Positions 8,093-15,580 of a DNA stretch of 40,013 nt are shown piece by piece. Source of the stretch: Gammaproteobacteria bacterium (GTDB lineage Bacteria > Pseudomonadota > Gammaproteobacteria > Steroidobacterales > UBA11654); assembly GCA_029244925.1 (NCBI GenBank), contig JAQWQE010000019.1, positions 1 through 40,013 on the forward strand, read 5' to 3'. The position numbers and the translations under genes were made by a program. How positions within the stretch are numbered: position 1 is the stretch's first letter; each line of letters starts with the position of its first letter. The notes under the pieces were generated by a model. It did no database searches, was not told where the DNA came from, and was given only the letters and a program-made list of their open reading frames with translations.

Positions 8093-10630
8093 TTATTCTT
8101 CTTCATTTTGATCACTGATAATTCTTTCCATACCAAGCAGTTTATTATCATCTGATAAGCGAATAAGAGTTACGCCCTGAGTATTCCTTCCAATTAAAGA
8201 TATGCTATTGATTTTTGTCCTTATAAGATTACCAGTTGAACTGATAAACATAACTTCATCGTGTTCTTCTACTTGATTGGCACCAATTAGTTTTCCATTT
8301 CTTTTCGAGGTTTGAATGGCGATAACACCTTTTCCTCCTCTTTTTTGTATGGAGAATTCTGAGGTCTTGGTTTGTTTTCCATATCCGTTTTCTGTAGCTG
8401 TAAGTATATTACCCTCTTCAAGAACTAGCAGTGATATTACTTTTTGACCTTTTTCAATTTTCATTCCTCTAACGCCTTGAGATACTCTTCCCATGGGTCG
8501 TGCATCTTTTTCTGAAAAACGAATTGATTTACCTGAGTCAGCAAAAAGCATTATGTCTTTACTACCATCTGTAATTTCAACATTAACAACTTTATCTTGA
8601 TCTTTGAGTTTTATAGCTTTGATTCCATTTTTCATTGGCCTAGAGTAGGCAGACAGGCTTGTTTTCTTTATGGTTCCCGATTCAGTAGCCATAAACACAA
8701 AGCTATTGTCATTGAATTCTTTTACAGGTAGAACCGCTTGAATTCTTTCATCTTGTTCCAAAGGTAAAAGATTAACTATGGGTCTACCTTTAGCATTTCG
8801 TCCACCTTTTGGAAGTCGATAAACTTTAATCCAATAAACTTTCCCATAGCTAGAAAAACAAAGTAGCGTATCGTGAGTATTTGCAACAAAAAGCTTAGAA
8901 ATAAAATCTTCTTCCTTAAATGAGGTAGCTCTTTTGCCAGTTCCCCCTCTATTTTGTGCTTGATAAACATCTAATTGTTGAGTTTTTGCATACCCTTCTC
9001 TGGATAATGTAACTATTAAGTCTTCTTCTGGTATGAGATCTTCATCAGTCAGATCTGAATAAAACTCTACAACTTCTGTTTTTCTTTCATCTCCATATTT
9101 TTCTTTTGATTCTATGAGTTCATTTTTGATTACATTTCTAAGCGTGTCAGGGTCTGAAAGTATTTTTGAAAACCTTTTAATGTCTTCTAACAGTTCGGTG
9201 TATTCGTTGTATATATTGTCTTGCTCTAATCCTGTTAGACGATTCAATTTGAGGTCTAAAATTGCTTTAGCCTGATTTGTAGACAACCTGTATCCACTTT
9301 TTTCAATTCCAAATTTTTCATTTGCATTTAAAGTTTTAGGTATTGTTGAAACATTTCCTGCTTTTTTAATCATCTCTCTAACTTTTCCAATTTTCCATAG
9401 TTTAGAGATCAATGCTTTTTGAGCATCTGCTGGAGTTTTAGATTTTTTAATGACTGAAATCATTTGATCAATATTGGTAAGTGCAATGGTCTGTCCTTCT
9501 AATATATGTGCTCGATTGATTGATTTTTTAAGATTGTAAATTGTTCTTCTGGTTACAACATCCCTCCTATGTCCTAAAAAAGAATCGAGGATGTCTTTGA
9601 GATTCATCAATTTTGGTTGTCCATTAGTTAAGGCAACCATATTTATTGAGAATGTATTCTCAAGAAGTGTTTGTTTGTAGAGGTTATTCAATAAGACATC
9701 TGTAACTTGTCCCCTCTTGAGTTCAATTGCAATTCTCATTCCATCTTTATCAGATTCGTCTCTTAGCTCTGATATGCCTTCTATTTTTTTATTCCTGACT
9801 AGCTCTGCAATTTTTTCAATTAATTTAGCTTTGTTAACTTGATAAGGTAATTCAGTTACGATAATGGCTTCTCTATCCGTACCTTTGATTTCTTCAATTT
9901 TAGTTTTAGCTCTAATGTGTACCCTACCTCGTCCAGTTTCATAGGCAGTTTTGATACCATCTATGCCATGTATAGTTGCTGCAGTTGGAAAGTCAGGAGC
10001 TGGAATTTCTTTGATTAGCTGATCAATAGTTGTTTCAGGGTTTTCAAGTAATAAAAGTGTTGCATTTATTACTTCAGTTAAATTATGTGGAGGTATATTA
10101 GTGGCCATTCCTACTGCTATTCCTGCTGAGCCATTTATTAGAAGGTTTGGAATTCTTGCAGGTAAAACTGCCGGTTCACTTTCTGATTCATCGTAATTTG
10201 GTATGAAATCAACAGTTTCTTTATCTAAGTCAGAAAGCATTTCTTGAGTAATCTTTTGCATTCTTATTTCGGTGTATCTCATTGCTGCTGCTCTGTCGCC
10301 ATCGACCGAGCCAAAATTACCTTGACCGTCTACAAGCGTATATCGCAAAGAAAAATCTTGAGCCATTCTGACAATAGTTTCATAGACTGCACTGTCACCA
10401 TGAGGATGATATTTACCAATGACATCACCTACGATACGAGCTGACTTTTTATATGGCTTGGTGTGGTCATTACCTAACACTTTCATAGCATACAATACCC
10501 TTCTATGAACTGGTTTAAGTCCGTCTCTTACATCAGGAAGTGCTCTACCAACAATTACGCTCATGGCATAATCGAGATAAGATTTTCTCATTTCATCTTC
10601 TAGTTTAATTTGAGATATCTTATCGTTCAT
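8093..10630 (-). CDS. gyrA: DNA gyrase subunit A
   Basis: This is a type IIA topoisomerase subunit of 845 residues from the ATG at 10630. An in-frame TTG at 10666 would add 12 residues, but the ATG gives the usual GyrA start (MNDKIS...). The catalytic tyrosine is Y119 in AAAMRYTE, equal to E. coli Tyr122. The quinolone region reads [13 protein letters not shown], giving Ser at the E. coli 83 position and Glu at the Asp87 position. The C-terminal beta-pinwheel has a GyrA box (QKRGGKG), which is needed for DNA wrapping and negative supercoiling, so this is GyrA and not ParC. It is the first gene of a long minus-strand run and is divergent from ubiG. Confidence 0.97.
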   Translation of the reverse strand: MNDKISQIKLEDEMRKSYLDYAMSVIVGRALPDVRDGLKPVHRRVLYAMKVLGNDHTKPYKKSARIVGDVIGKYHPHGDSAVYETIVRMAQDFSLRYTLVDGQGNFGSVDGDRAAAMRYTEIRMQKITQEMLSDLDKETVDFIPNYDESESEPAVLPARIPNLLINGSAGIAVGMATNIPPHNLTEVINATLLLLENPETTIDQLIKEIPAPDFPTAATIHGIDGIKTAYETGRGRVHIRAKTKIEEIKGTDREAIIVTELPYQVNKAKLIEKIAELVRNKKIEGISELRDESDKDGMRIAIELKRGQVTDVLLNNLYKQTLLENTFSINMVALTNGQPKLMNLKDILDSFLGHRRDVVTRRTIYNLKKSINRAHILEGQTIALTNIDQMISVIKKSKTPADAQKALISKLWKIGKVREMIKKAGNVSTIPKTLNANEKFGIEKSGYRLSTNQAKAILDLKLNRLTGLEQDNIYNEYTELLEDIKRFSKILSDPDTLRNVIKNELIESKEKYGDERKTEVVEFYSDLTDEDLIPEEDLIVTLSREGYAKTQQLDVYQAQNRGGTGKRATSFKEEDFISKLFVANTHDTLLCFSSYGKVYWIKVYRLPKGGRNAKGRPIVNLLPLEQDERIQAVLPVKEFNDNSFVFMATESGTIKKTSLSAYSRPMKNGIKAIKLKDQDKVVNVEITDGSKDIMLFADSGKSIRFSEKDARPMGRVSQGVRGMKIEKGQKVISLLVLEEGNILTATENGYGKQTKTSEFSIQKRGGKGVIAIQTSKRNGKLIGANQVEEHDEVMFISSTGNLIRTKINSISLIGRNTQGVTLIRLSDDNKLLGMERIISDQNEEE

Positions 10631-10764
10631 TTGTATTTTATTTGGTAGGAAAGATTTAATTATCAATTAGTAATCTATTTAAATTTATAATGATTAATAA
10701 TTGATAACATTTTATCATAATGTACTTAAATCAAGAACTAATATAGTTCTAAATATAGATAAAT
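10631..10764. promoter_or_regulatory. Divergent gyrA/ubiG promoter region with two inverted repeats
   Basis: This is the 134-base gap between the divergent starts of gyrA (ATG at 10630) and ubiG (ATG at 10765), so both promoters should lie here. It is almost purely A/T. Two perfect short inverted repeats are visible: TGATAA-CATT-TTATCA at 10702-10717 and AGAACTA-ATA-TAGTTCT at 10734-10750. The second would form a 7-base-pair hairpin just before ubiG. Candidate hexamers exist (TTGATA at 10701 on the plus strand, TATAGT at 10742) but none are paired at a convincing 16-18 base spacing. Which promoter elements are real cannot be decided from sequence. Confidence 0.5.
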
Positions 10765-11478
10765 ATGAAACTAAACAATAACAGTAATATAGATCCTCTT
10801 GAAATTGATAAATTCAATAAGCTGGCTGAAGATTGGTGGAACCCTAATGGCGATTTTGCACCACTGCACCAACTAAACCCATTACGTTTTGAATATATTA
10901 AAACCAATGCTGATCTTAAGGATAAAGTCTGTATTGATATTGGATGTGGTGGTGGGATTTTAACTGAATCAATAGCTAGTAAAGCAAACAGTGTTATAGG
11001 TATAGATTTAGCTTCCAAGGCTTTATCAGTCGCAAAGAGTCATCAAATTCTTAGTTCGTTAAGTAATATCGAATACCAAGAAGTATCTATTGAGGAACAC
11101 GCAAGAAAATATCAAAACTATTATAATGTATTAACATGCATGGAGATGCTCGAGCATGTCCCCTTTCCTGAAAAAACAATTGAGGCGTGTTCTAGTGTAG
11201 TTAAGAAAGGCGGCCAGTTATTTTTTTCTACAATTAATCGAAATCCTAAATCTTTTTTAATGGCAATATTAGGAGCAGAATACATTCTCAAACTTCTACC
11301 AAAAGGAACTCATGAATATGATTGCTTTATAAAACCATCAGAATTAGAGAATTGGGCAAGAAAGTATAATCTCTATCTTGATGAGCTTATTGGCGTTCAA
11401 TACAATCCATTAACTAAATCTTTTAGTCTAACTGGTGATGTGTCGGTGAACTATATGATGAAGTTTACTAAATTTTAA
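10765..11478 (+). CDS. ubiG: UbiG, ubiquinone biosynthesis O-methyltransferase
   Basis: The 237-residue class I SAM-dependent methyltransferase carries the UbiG-specific opening AEDWWNPNGDFAPLHQLNPLR (about residues 21-41) and the SAM-binding loop DIGCGGG at 58-64. Further methyltransferase patterns include CMEMLEHVPFP and the C-terminal VNYMM segment. UbiG carries out both O-methylation steps of ubiquinone synthesis, and ubiquinone is the electron acceptor of the complex I encoded at the right of the window. It is the first gene of a plus-strand trio; the phosphatase gene follows after 9 bases. ubiG-mupP-yciK near gyrA is the known Pseudomonas arrangement, which supports the identity. Confidence 0.96.
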   Translation: MKLNNNSNIDPLEIDKFNKLAEDWWNPNGDFAPLHQLNPLRFEYIKTNADLKDKVCIDIGCGGGILTESIASKANSVIGIDLASKALSVAKSHQILSSLSNIEYQEVSIEEHARKYQNYYNVLTCMEMLEHVPFPEKTIEACSSVVKKGGQLFFSTINRNPKSFLMAILGAEYILKLLPKGTHEYDCFIKPSELENWARKYNLYLDELIGVQYNPLTKSFSLTGDVSVNYMMKFTKF

Positions 11479-11487
11479 AAATCAAAT

Positions 11488-12147
11488 ATGAGTCAAAACA
11501 AACTTAAAACTATATTATTTGATTTGGATGGAACACTCGTTGATACAGCACCTGAAATGTATATGGCTCTTAATATTTTATTGGATGAGGAGAAAATTGA
11601 TAAAAAACCATTCAAAGTTATAAGACCTCAAATTTCTAATGGTGTTAAAGGAATATTTAGTATTGCACTCAATGGCATGCCTGATACTGATAATAGAATG
11701 TTTAAAAGGTATTTAGATATTTATGAAAGTTTGTTGGGTACAAGTGCTCATTTATTTGATGGTATGATTGAAGTCTTACGATTAATTGAAGAAAAGAACT
11801 ATGCTTGGGGTATTGTGACTAATAAATCAAAACGTTTCGCAATTCCATTGATAAAAAAACTAGATTTACTTGATCGAACTAATTGCTTAGTTTGTGGGGA
11901 TACAACAGATTATTTAAAACCCAGTCCCGAACCAATATTGCATGCTTTAAGTATAATAAATAGTGATGACAATCATGTTGCATACTATGTTGGTGATTCT
12001 AAAAAGGACATTGATGCTGCTAAGTCTGCTGATATTCTATCGATAGCCTGTATGTATGGTTATATATCTAAACATGAGAACACTAAACTATGGAATGCCG
12101 ATAGTTATGTGGGTTCACCCATGGAGATAATAGATGTTATCGGATAA
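11488..12147 (+). CDS. HAD-family phosphatase at the mupP locus (MurNAc-6-phosphate or phosphoglycolate phosphatase)
   Basis: The 219-residue protein is a haloacid dehalogenase-type phosphatase. Motif I is FDLDGTLVDT with D12 as nucleophile and D14 as acid/base, motif II is GIVTNK, a KPSPEP segment supplies the lysine, and motif IV is YVGDSKKDIDAA. By sequence type it belongs to the Gph-like group (phosphoglycolate phosphatase). In Pseudomonas the gene between ubiG and yciK is mupP, which dephosphorylates N-acetylmuramic acid 6-phosphate in the AnmK-MupP-AmgK-MurU cell-wall recycling route. The identical ubiG-X-yciK order makes MupP the better guess, but substrate specificity is not readable from these motifs. 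It overlaps yciK by 14 bases. Confidence 0.8.
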   Translation: MSQNKLKTILFDLDGTLVDTAPEMYMALNILLDEEKIDKKPFKVIRPQISNGVKGIFSIALNGMPDTDNRMFKRYLDIYESLLGTSAHLFDGMIEVLRLIEEKNYAWGIVTNKSKRFAIPLIKKLDLLDRTNCLVCGDTTDYLKPSPEPILHALSIINSDDNHVAYYVGDSKKDIDAAKSADILSIACMYGYISKHENTKLWNADSYVGSPMEIIDVIG

Positions 12148-12862
12148 TTGTTTAGAGAACAAAGTGATTTTAGTTACAGGTGCTGGTGATGGCATTGGCA
12201 AGGCTGCGGCAATTAGTTATGCATCTCATGGTGCAAAAGTGATTCTATTAGGAAAAACTTTATTTAATTTAGAGAATACTTACGATGAAATCATAAAACA
12301 GGGTTACGAGGACCCCTCCATTTCTTTATTGGATTTATCTAAAGCAGATGGAAGCGATTACGATGATCTTAGGGATAACTTGGCAAACAATTACAAACAT
12401 CTTGATGGGTTATTGCTCAATGCATCAATTTTAGGAGATAGAAGTCCAATAGAGGATTATGATATTTCCGTATGGGTACAGACATTGCACATTAATTTAA
12501 CGGCACAGTTCATACTAGTTAAAACACTGTTACCCGTGCTGCATTTATCTAATAAAGCCTCAGTTATATTCACTTCTAGTGGAGTTGGAAAAATTGGTAA
12601 AGCTTTTTGGGGAGCTTATTCTGTGTCTAAATTTGGTATTGAAGGCCTTAGTCAAATTCTATCTAATGAACATAGTAATGATAAAAGCATAAGGTTTAAT
12701 TGTATTAATCCTGGAGCTATTGATACAAAAATGAGGAAAGCTGCATATCCGTTAGAGAACCCAATGAATCTTCTAAAGCCACAGGATATTATGGAAAAGT
12801 ATTTATGGTTGATGTCAGATGACAGTAGCGATGTCTTTGGTCAAAGCATAGATTGCCAATAA
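12134..12862 (+). CDS. yciK: YciK family short-chain dehydrogenase/reductase
   Basis: The 242-residue Rossmann-fold oxidoreductase has the dinucleotide motif TGAGDGIG at residues 15-22, the LLLNASILG strand (93-101, replacing the usual NNAG), and the catalytic Ser148/149, Tyr162 and Lys166 (YSVSK). This is the classical SDR layout. YciK has no firmly established substrate. It is recognised here by the LLxNAxxLG variant and the ubiG-phosphatase-yciK order. Its start overlaps the preceding gene by 14 bases, and its TAA (12860-12862) is directly followed by the stop of the convergent rluB with no intervening base. Confidence 0.88.
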   Translation: MLSDNCLENKVILVTGAGDGIGKAAAISYASHGAKVILLGKTLFNLENTYDEIIKQGYEDPSISLLDLSKADGSDYDDLRDNLANNYKHLDGLLLNASILGDRSPIEDYDISVWVQTLHINLTAQFILVKTLLPVLHLSNKASVIFTSSGVGKIGKAFWGAYSVSKFGIEGLSQILSNEHSNDKSIRFNCINPGAIDTKMRKAAYPLENPMNLLKPQDIMEKYLWLMSDDSSDVFGQSIDCQ

Positions 12863-13582
12863 TTATAATTCCGAGACTATCTTATATTGACCTTTCTTTA
12901 AATCAGTTGGAAGGATAATATCACCAAATCTTATTCTAATCAGTCTGCTAACTTTAATGCCATGATGTTCGAACATTCTTTTTATGAATCGATTCCTTCC
13001 CTCATCAACAGTAACTTTAAACCATTTTTTGTTATTGGCATCTTGAATTTGAGCAATGGTTTTAAATTTAGCCATGCCATCGGATAGATTAATTCCATTT
13101 ATCATTGATTTTTCTATATCAGATTTATACTTACCATAGATTCTAACCATGTACTCTCTCTCATATCCATTCGATGGATGCATCCATTGATTAGCTATAG
13201 TCCCATCTGTTGTAAAAAGTAACAATCCAGAAGTATTGATGTCTAATCTTCCTATTGATATCCATCTGAGATTATTTAGCCTTGGCAATGCTGAAAAAGT
13301 AGTTTTTCTGCCTCCAGGATCGTTTTTAGAGCAGATTTCACCTTCAGGTTTATTGTATATTAAATGTTGATGATGAGTTTTTGATAAGTCATCTACAACA
13401 AGAGTGCTTTGCTGTATTTTAATTTTGTCACCAATTGATACTTTTTGACCTAGAATTGCTATTTTATTGTTAACAAATATTTTTTTAATCGATATTAGTT
13501 TTTCAATAGATCTTCTGGATCCAAAACCTTTTTCCGAAAGATATTTATGCAATCTTATGTTTTGACTATTGGTTTTGATCAA
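12863..13582 (-). CDS. rluB: RluB-type 23S rRNA pseudouridine synthase
   Basis: The 239-residue protein has an N-terminal S4 RNA-binding domain (RLHKYLSEKGFGSRRSIEKLI, about residues 10-30). The RsuA/RluB/RluE/RluF-family synthase domain follows, with the catalytic aspartate D114 in GRLDINTSGLLLFTTDG. RluB makes the pseudouridine at 2605 of 23S rRNA in E. coli. RluB is preferred over RluE/RluF/RsuA because it follows scpA-scpB, a very common order, and because of its S4-plus-catalytic domain layout. At 239 residues it lacks the basic C-terminal tail of longer RluB proteins. It begins 3 bases after the scpB stop and converges on yciK with no gap. Confidence 0.87.
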   Translation of the reverse strand: MIKTNSQNIRLHKYLSEKGFGSRRSIEKLISIKKIFVNNKIAILGQKVSIGDKIKIQQSTLVVDDLSKTHHQHLIYNKPEGEICSKNDPGGRKTTFSALPRLNNLRWISIGRLDINTSGLLLFTTDGTIANQWMHPSNGYEREYMVRIYGKYKSDIEKSMINGINLSDGMAKFKTIAQIQDANNKKWFKVTVDEGRNRFIKRMFEHHGIKVSRLIRIRFGDIILPTDLKKGQYKIVSEL

Positions 13583-13585
13583 AAC

Positions 13586-14185
13586 TTAATTAATTGATTC
13601 CGGAGGTATTGTTGTCTTTTTACTATCTGTTGTTTCATCTAATGCTAAATCTAAGTTCTTTGGTTCCTTGATCTGTGGTAATTCTGGTAATTGACTTAAA
13701 GATTCAAGTCCAAAGTAGTCTAGAAATTCTGGGGTTGTTGCAAACATTGCTGGTTTACCAGGGACTTCTCGATAACCTATTATTCTTACCCAATTTCTAT
13801 CAGTGAGCGTTTTCATTATACTTGTACTGACTGTTACACCTCTGATGGATTCAATATCACCTCTTGTTACAGGTTGTCTATAAGTAATAATTGAAAGCGT
13901 TTCAAGCAGTGCTCTTGAATATCTAGGTATTCTTTCAGAAAAGATAATACTCAGATAATCTGTTAGTGTATTTTTTGCTTGAATTCTATAACCACTAGCA
14001 ACATTGATAATTTCTATTTCTTTTAGTGAGTAATCATCTTTTAGTTCATCGATAGCATTAAGAATATCAGCTTTTGTAGTTTGATTATGCTTTGATAGGA
14101 CTTTGTATAATTTATCAGCTGATATCGGTTCAAATGATGAAAGAAGAATTCCTTCAATAATGTTTTTAAGTGCTTTCTTATTCAT
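13586..14185 (-). CDS. scpB: ScpB, segregation and condensation protein B
   Basis: The 199-residue protein shows the ScpB tandem winged-helix pattern. It starts with IEGILLSSFEPISADKL (about residues 10-26), has ALLETLSIITYRQPVTRGDIESIRGV in the middle (about 93-118), and GKPAMFATTPEFLDYFGL near 147-164, ending in a polar, acidic tail. ScpB dimers bind ScpA and regulate the SMC ATPase complex that compacts and segregates the chromosome. Its scpA neighbour is 4 bases upstream and rluB 3 bases downstream. Because smc lies in the same run, all three condensin subunits are encoded together. Confidence 0.93.
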   Translation of the reverse strand: MNKKALKNIIEGILLSSFEPISADKLYKVLSKHNQTTKADILNAIDELKDDYSLKEIEIINVASGYRIQAKNTLTDYLSIIFSERIPRYSRALLETLSIITYRQPVTRGDIESIRGVTVSTSIMKTLTDRNWVRIIGYREVPGKPAMFATTPEFLDYFGLESLSQLPELPQIKEPKNLDLALDETTDSKKTTIPPESIN

Positions 14186-14189
14186 TGAT

Positions 14190-15011
14190 TTATTTTTTAT
14201 TGCTGCTTAATAATGCTTTTATGTGAATTGTACCGTATGATTTTGCTTGTACAATTTCAATCAATGATTCTTTCATTAGCTCCAATATAGCTAGAAAAGT
14301 TACGACTAAGCCCATTTTTTCCTCTTCTAAATTGAATAATGAACTGAATTCTACAAACTCTTTATTTTTAAGTGTTTCTAGAACATCTCCCATTCTTTCT
14401 CGAACAGAAAGAGGTTCTTTGGTAAAATGGAGTGTGGAGAACATGTCAGCTCTTTTTAAAACATCTTGAAATGAGAACACTAAGTCTTTTAAATCAATGT
14501 CAGGTAACTCCATTGGTTTTGCTAAATTATCAGAATTAACATTCGATACAAAGACGTCTCTATCAACCCTTTTCAATAAATTAATACTTTCAGAAACCGT
14601 TCTAAATCTTTCATATTCTAGTAACCTTCTTACTAACTCTGCTCGAGGATCATCTTCTTCTTCAATTTCTTCAAAAAGAGGAAGGAGCATTCGTGATTTA
14701 ATTTCTGCCAACATTGCTGCCATTAATAAATATTCACCTGCGAGCTCAAGAACTAGATCACTCATTAAATTAATATAATCTACATATTGTTTGGTTATTT
14801 CTGCAATTGGTATATCCAATATGTTTAGGTTTTGTTTTCTTATTAAATAAAGTAATAAGTCTAATGGGCCCTCAAAAGTATCTAAAAAAACTTTAAGTGC
14901 TACTGGAGGTATGTATAAATCTTGTGGAAGTTCAGTAAATGATTCACCATCAACGATAGCAAATGGCATCTCATTTTGAGTAGGATTATTGTTTATAAAG
15001 CCGTTATCCAT
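14190..15011 (-). CDS. scpA: ScpA, kleisin subunit of the SMC condensin complex
   Basis: The 273-residue protein has the ScpA hallmark FEGPLDLLLYLIRKQNLNILDIPI (about residues 47-70), then YLLMAAMLAEIKSRMLLP and a C-terminal winged helix (VVTFLAILELMKESLIEI, around 240-257). In known SMC-ScpAB the N-terminal domain contacts the neck of one SMC and the C-terminal domain the cap of the other, closing a ring. It starts 59 bases after zipA. That gap is AT-rich and shows no convincing promoter or terminator. Its SMC partner, encoded just upstream, lacks a visible hinge. This matters for how a closed ring could form here. Confidence 0.94.
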   Translation of the reverse strand: MDNGFINNNPTQNEMPFAIVDGESFTELPQDLYIPPVALKVFLDTFEGPLDLLLYLIRKQNLNILDIPIAEITKQYVDYINLMSDLVLELAGEYLLMAAMLAEIKSRMLLPLFEEIEEEDDPRAELVRRLLEYERFRTVSESINLLKRVDRDVFVSNVNSDNLAKPMELPDIDLKDLVFSFQDVLKRADMFSTLHFTKEPLSVRERMGDVLETLKNKEFVEFSSLFNLEEEKMGLVVTFLAILELMKESLIEIVQAKSYGTIHIKALLSSNKK

Positions 15012-15070
15012 TTATTTAAAAATCATACAATCATTTATCAAGTTAATAGCTAGTTTTTTTATCTATAAAG

Positions 15071-15580
15071 CTATGCTGTAATATTATTCCTAAGCATTTC
15101 TAGGTAATTATTCTCATTAATTATTTGTCCTTCATCATTGTAAATTCTACCATTAATTTCTCTATTGATTTTATTTGCAGAATTAAACATGGTGTTGAGT
15201 ATTTTTTTATTATCAATAGGGTTTGATGTAACAAAGAAGAAAGTTAATCCTCTGATATTGAGAGCATCTTGGAAGTATCCAGGTTCATATAGATTCGCAA
15301 TAGTGAATATAATTTTACCATTATCAGATTTTTCAAAAACACCATTCTTATTTAAAAAAATATTATGATTTTTGAATTCATTAATTAGAAACTCTAAGTT
15401 TGTTTTTTTATTATTTAGGTAAATTCTGATTGATATAATTTCACCTGTATCATTGTGGAAAGAAAAATCACTATTGATTTCAAATTGATGTTTCTTAGAC
15501 TTACGTGGCCTATTTTCATATAGTAAGAAAATTATGAGCCCAAAAAATAGGATGCTAATGATAATCCATGAAATATCCAT
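15071..15580 (-). CDS. zipA: Short ZipA-like cell division protein
   Basis: The 169-residue protein has an N-terminal membrane segment (residues 4-20), a short basic stretch (RPRKSKK, 24-30), and then a domain resembling the ZipA FtsZ-binding domain. That domain shows LNKNGVFEKSDNGKIIFTIAN (about 76-96), EPGYF, and an RGLTFFF strand, as in ZipA (FSIANMxEPGxF, GLTLFMxLP). ZipA normally runs 250-330 residues because a long proline/glutamine-rich linker separates anchor and domain. Here the linker is almost absent. ZipA tethers FtsZ polymers to the inner membrane early in division. The start overlaps the smc stop by 1 base, and smc-zipA is a conserved gammaproteobacterial pair. Ligase gene ligA, often next, is missing. 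Identity is inferred from domain pattern and synteny. Confidence 0.78.
   Translation of the reverse strand: MDISWIIISILFFGLIIFLLYENRPRKSKKHQFEINSDFSFHNDTGEIISIRIYLNNKKTNLEFLINEFKNHNIFLNKNGVFEKSDNGKIIFTIANLYEPGYFQDALNIRGLTFFFVTSNPIDNKKILNTMFNSANKINREINGRIYNDEGQIINENNYLEMLRNNITA

Noticed and set aside
10631-10666. Longer gyrA start at an in-frame TTG
   Set aside because: It adds 12 residues unlike any GyrA N-terminus; the ATG at 10630 gives the usual start and length.
10749-11018. Antisense open frame opposite ubiG
   Set aside because: No recognisable protein; it lies entirely across the ubiG start and SAM-binding region and the divergent promoter.
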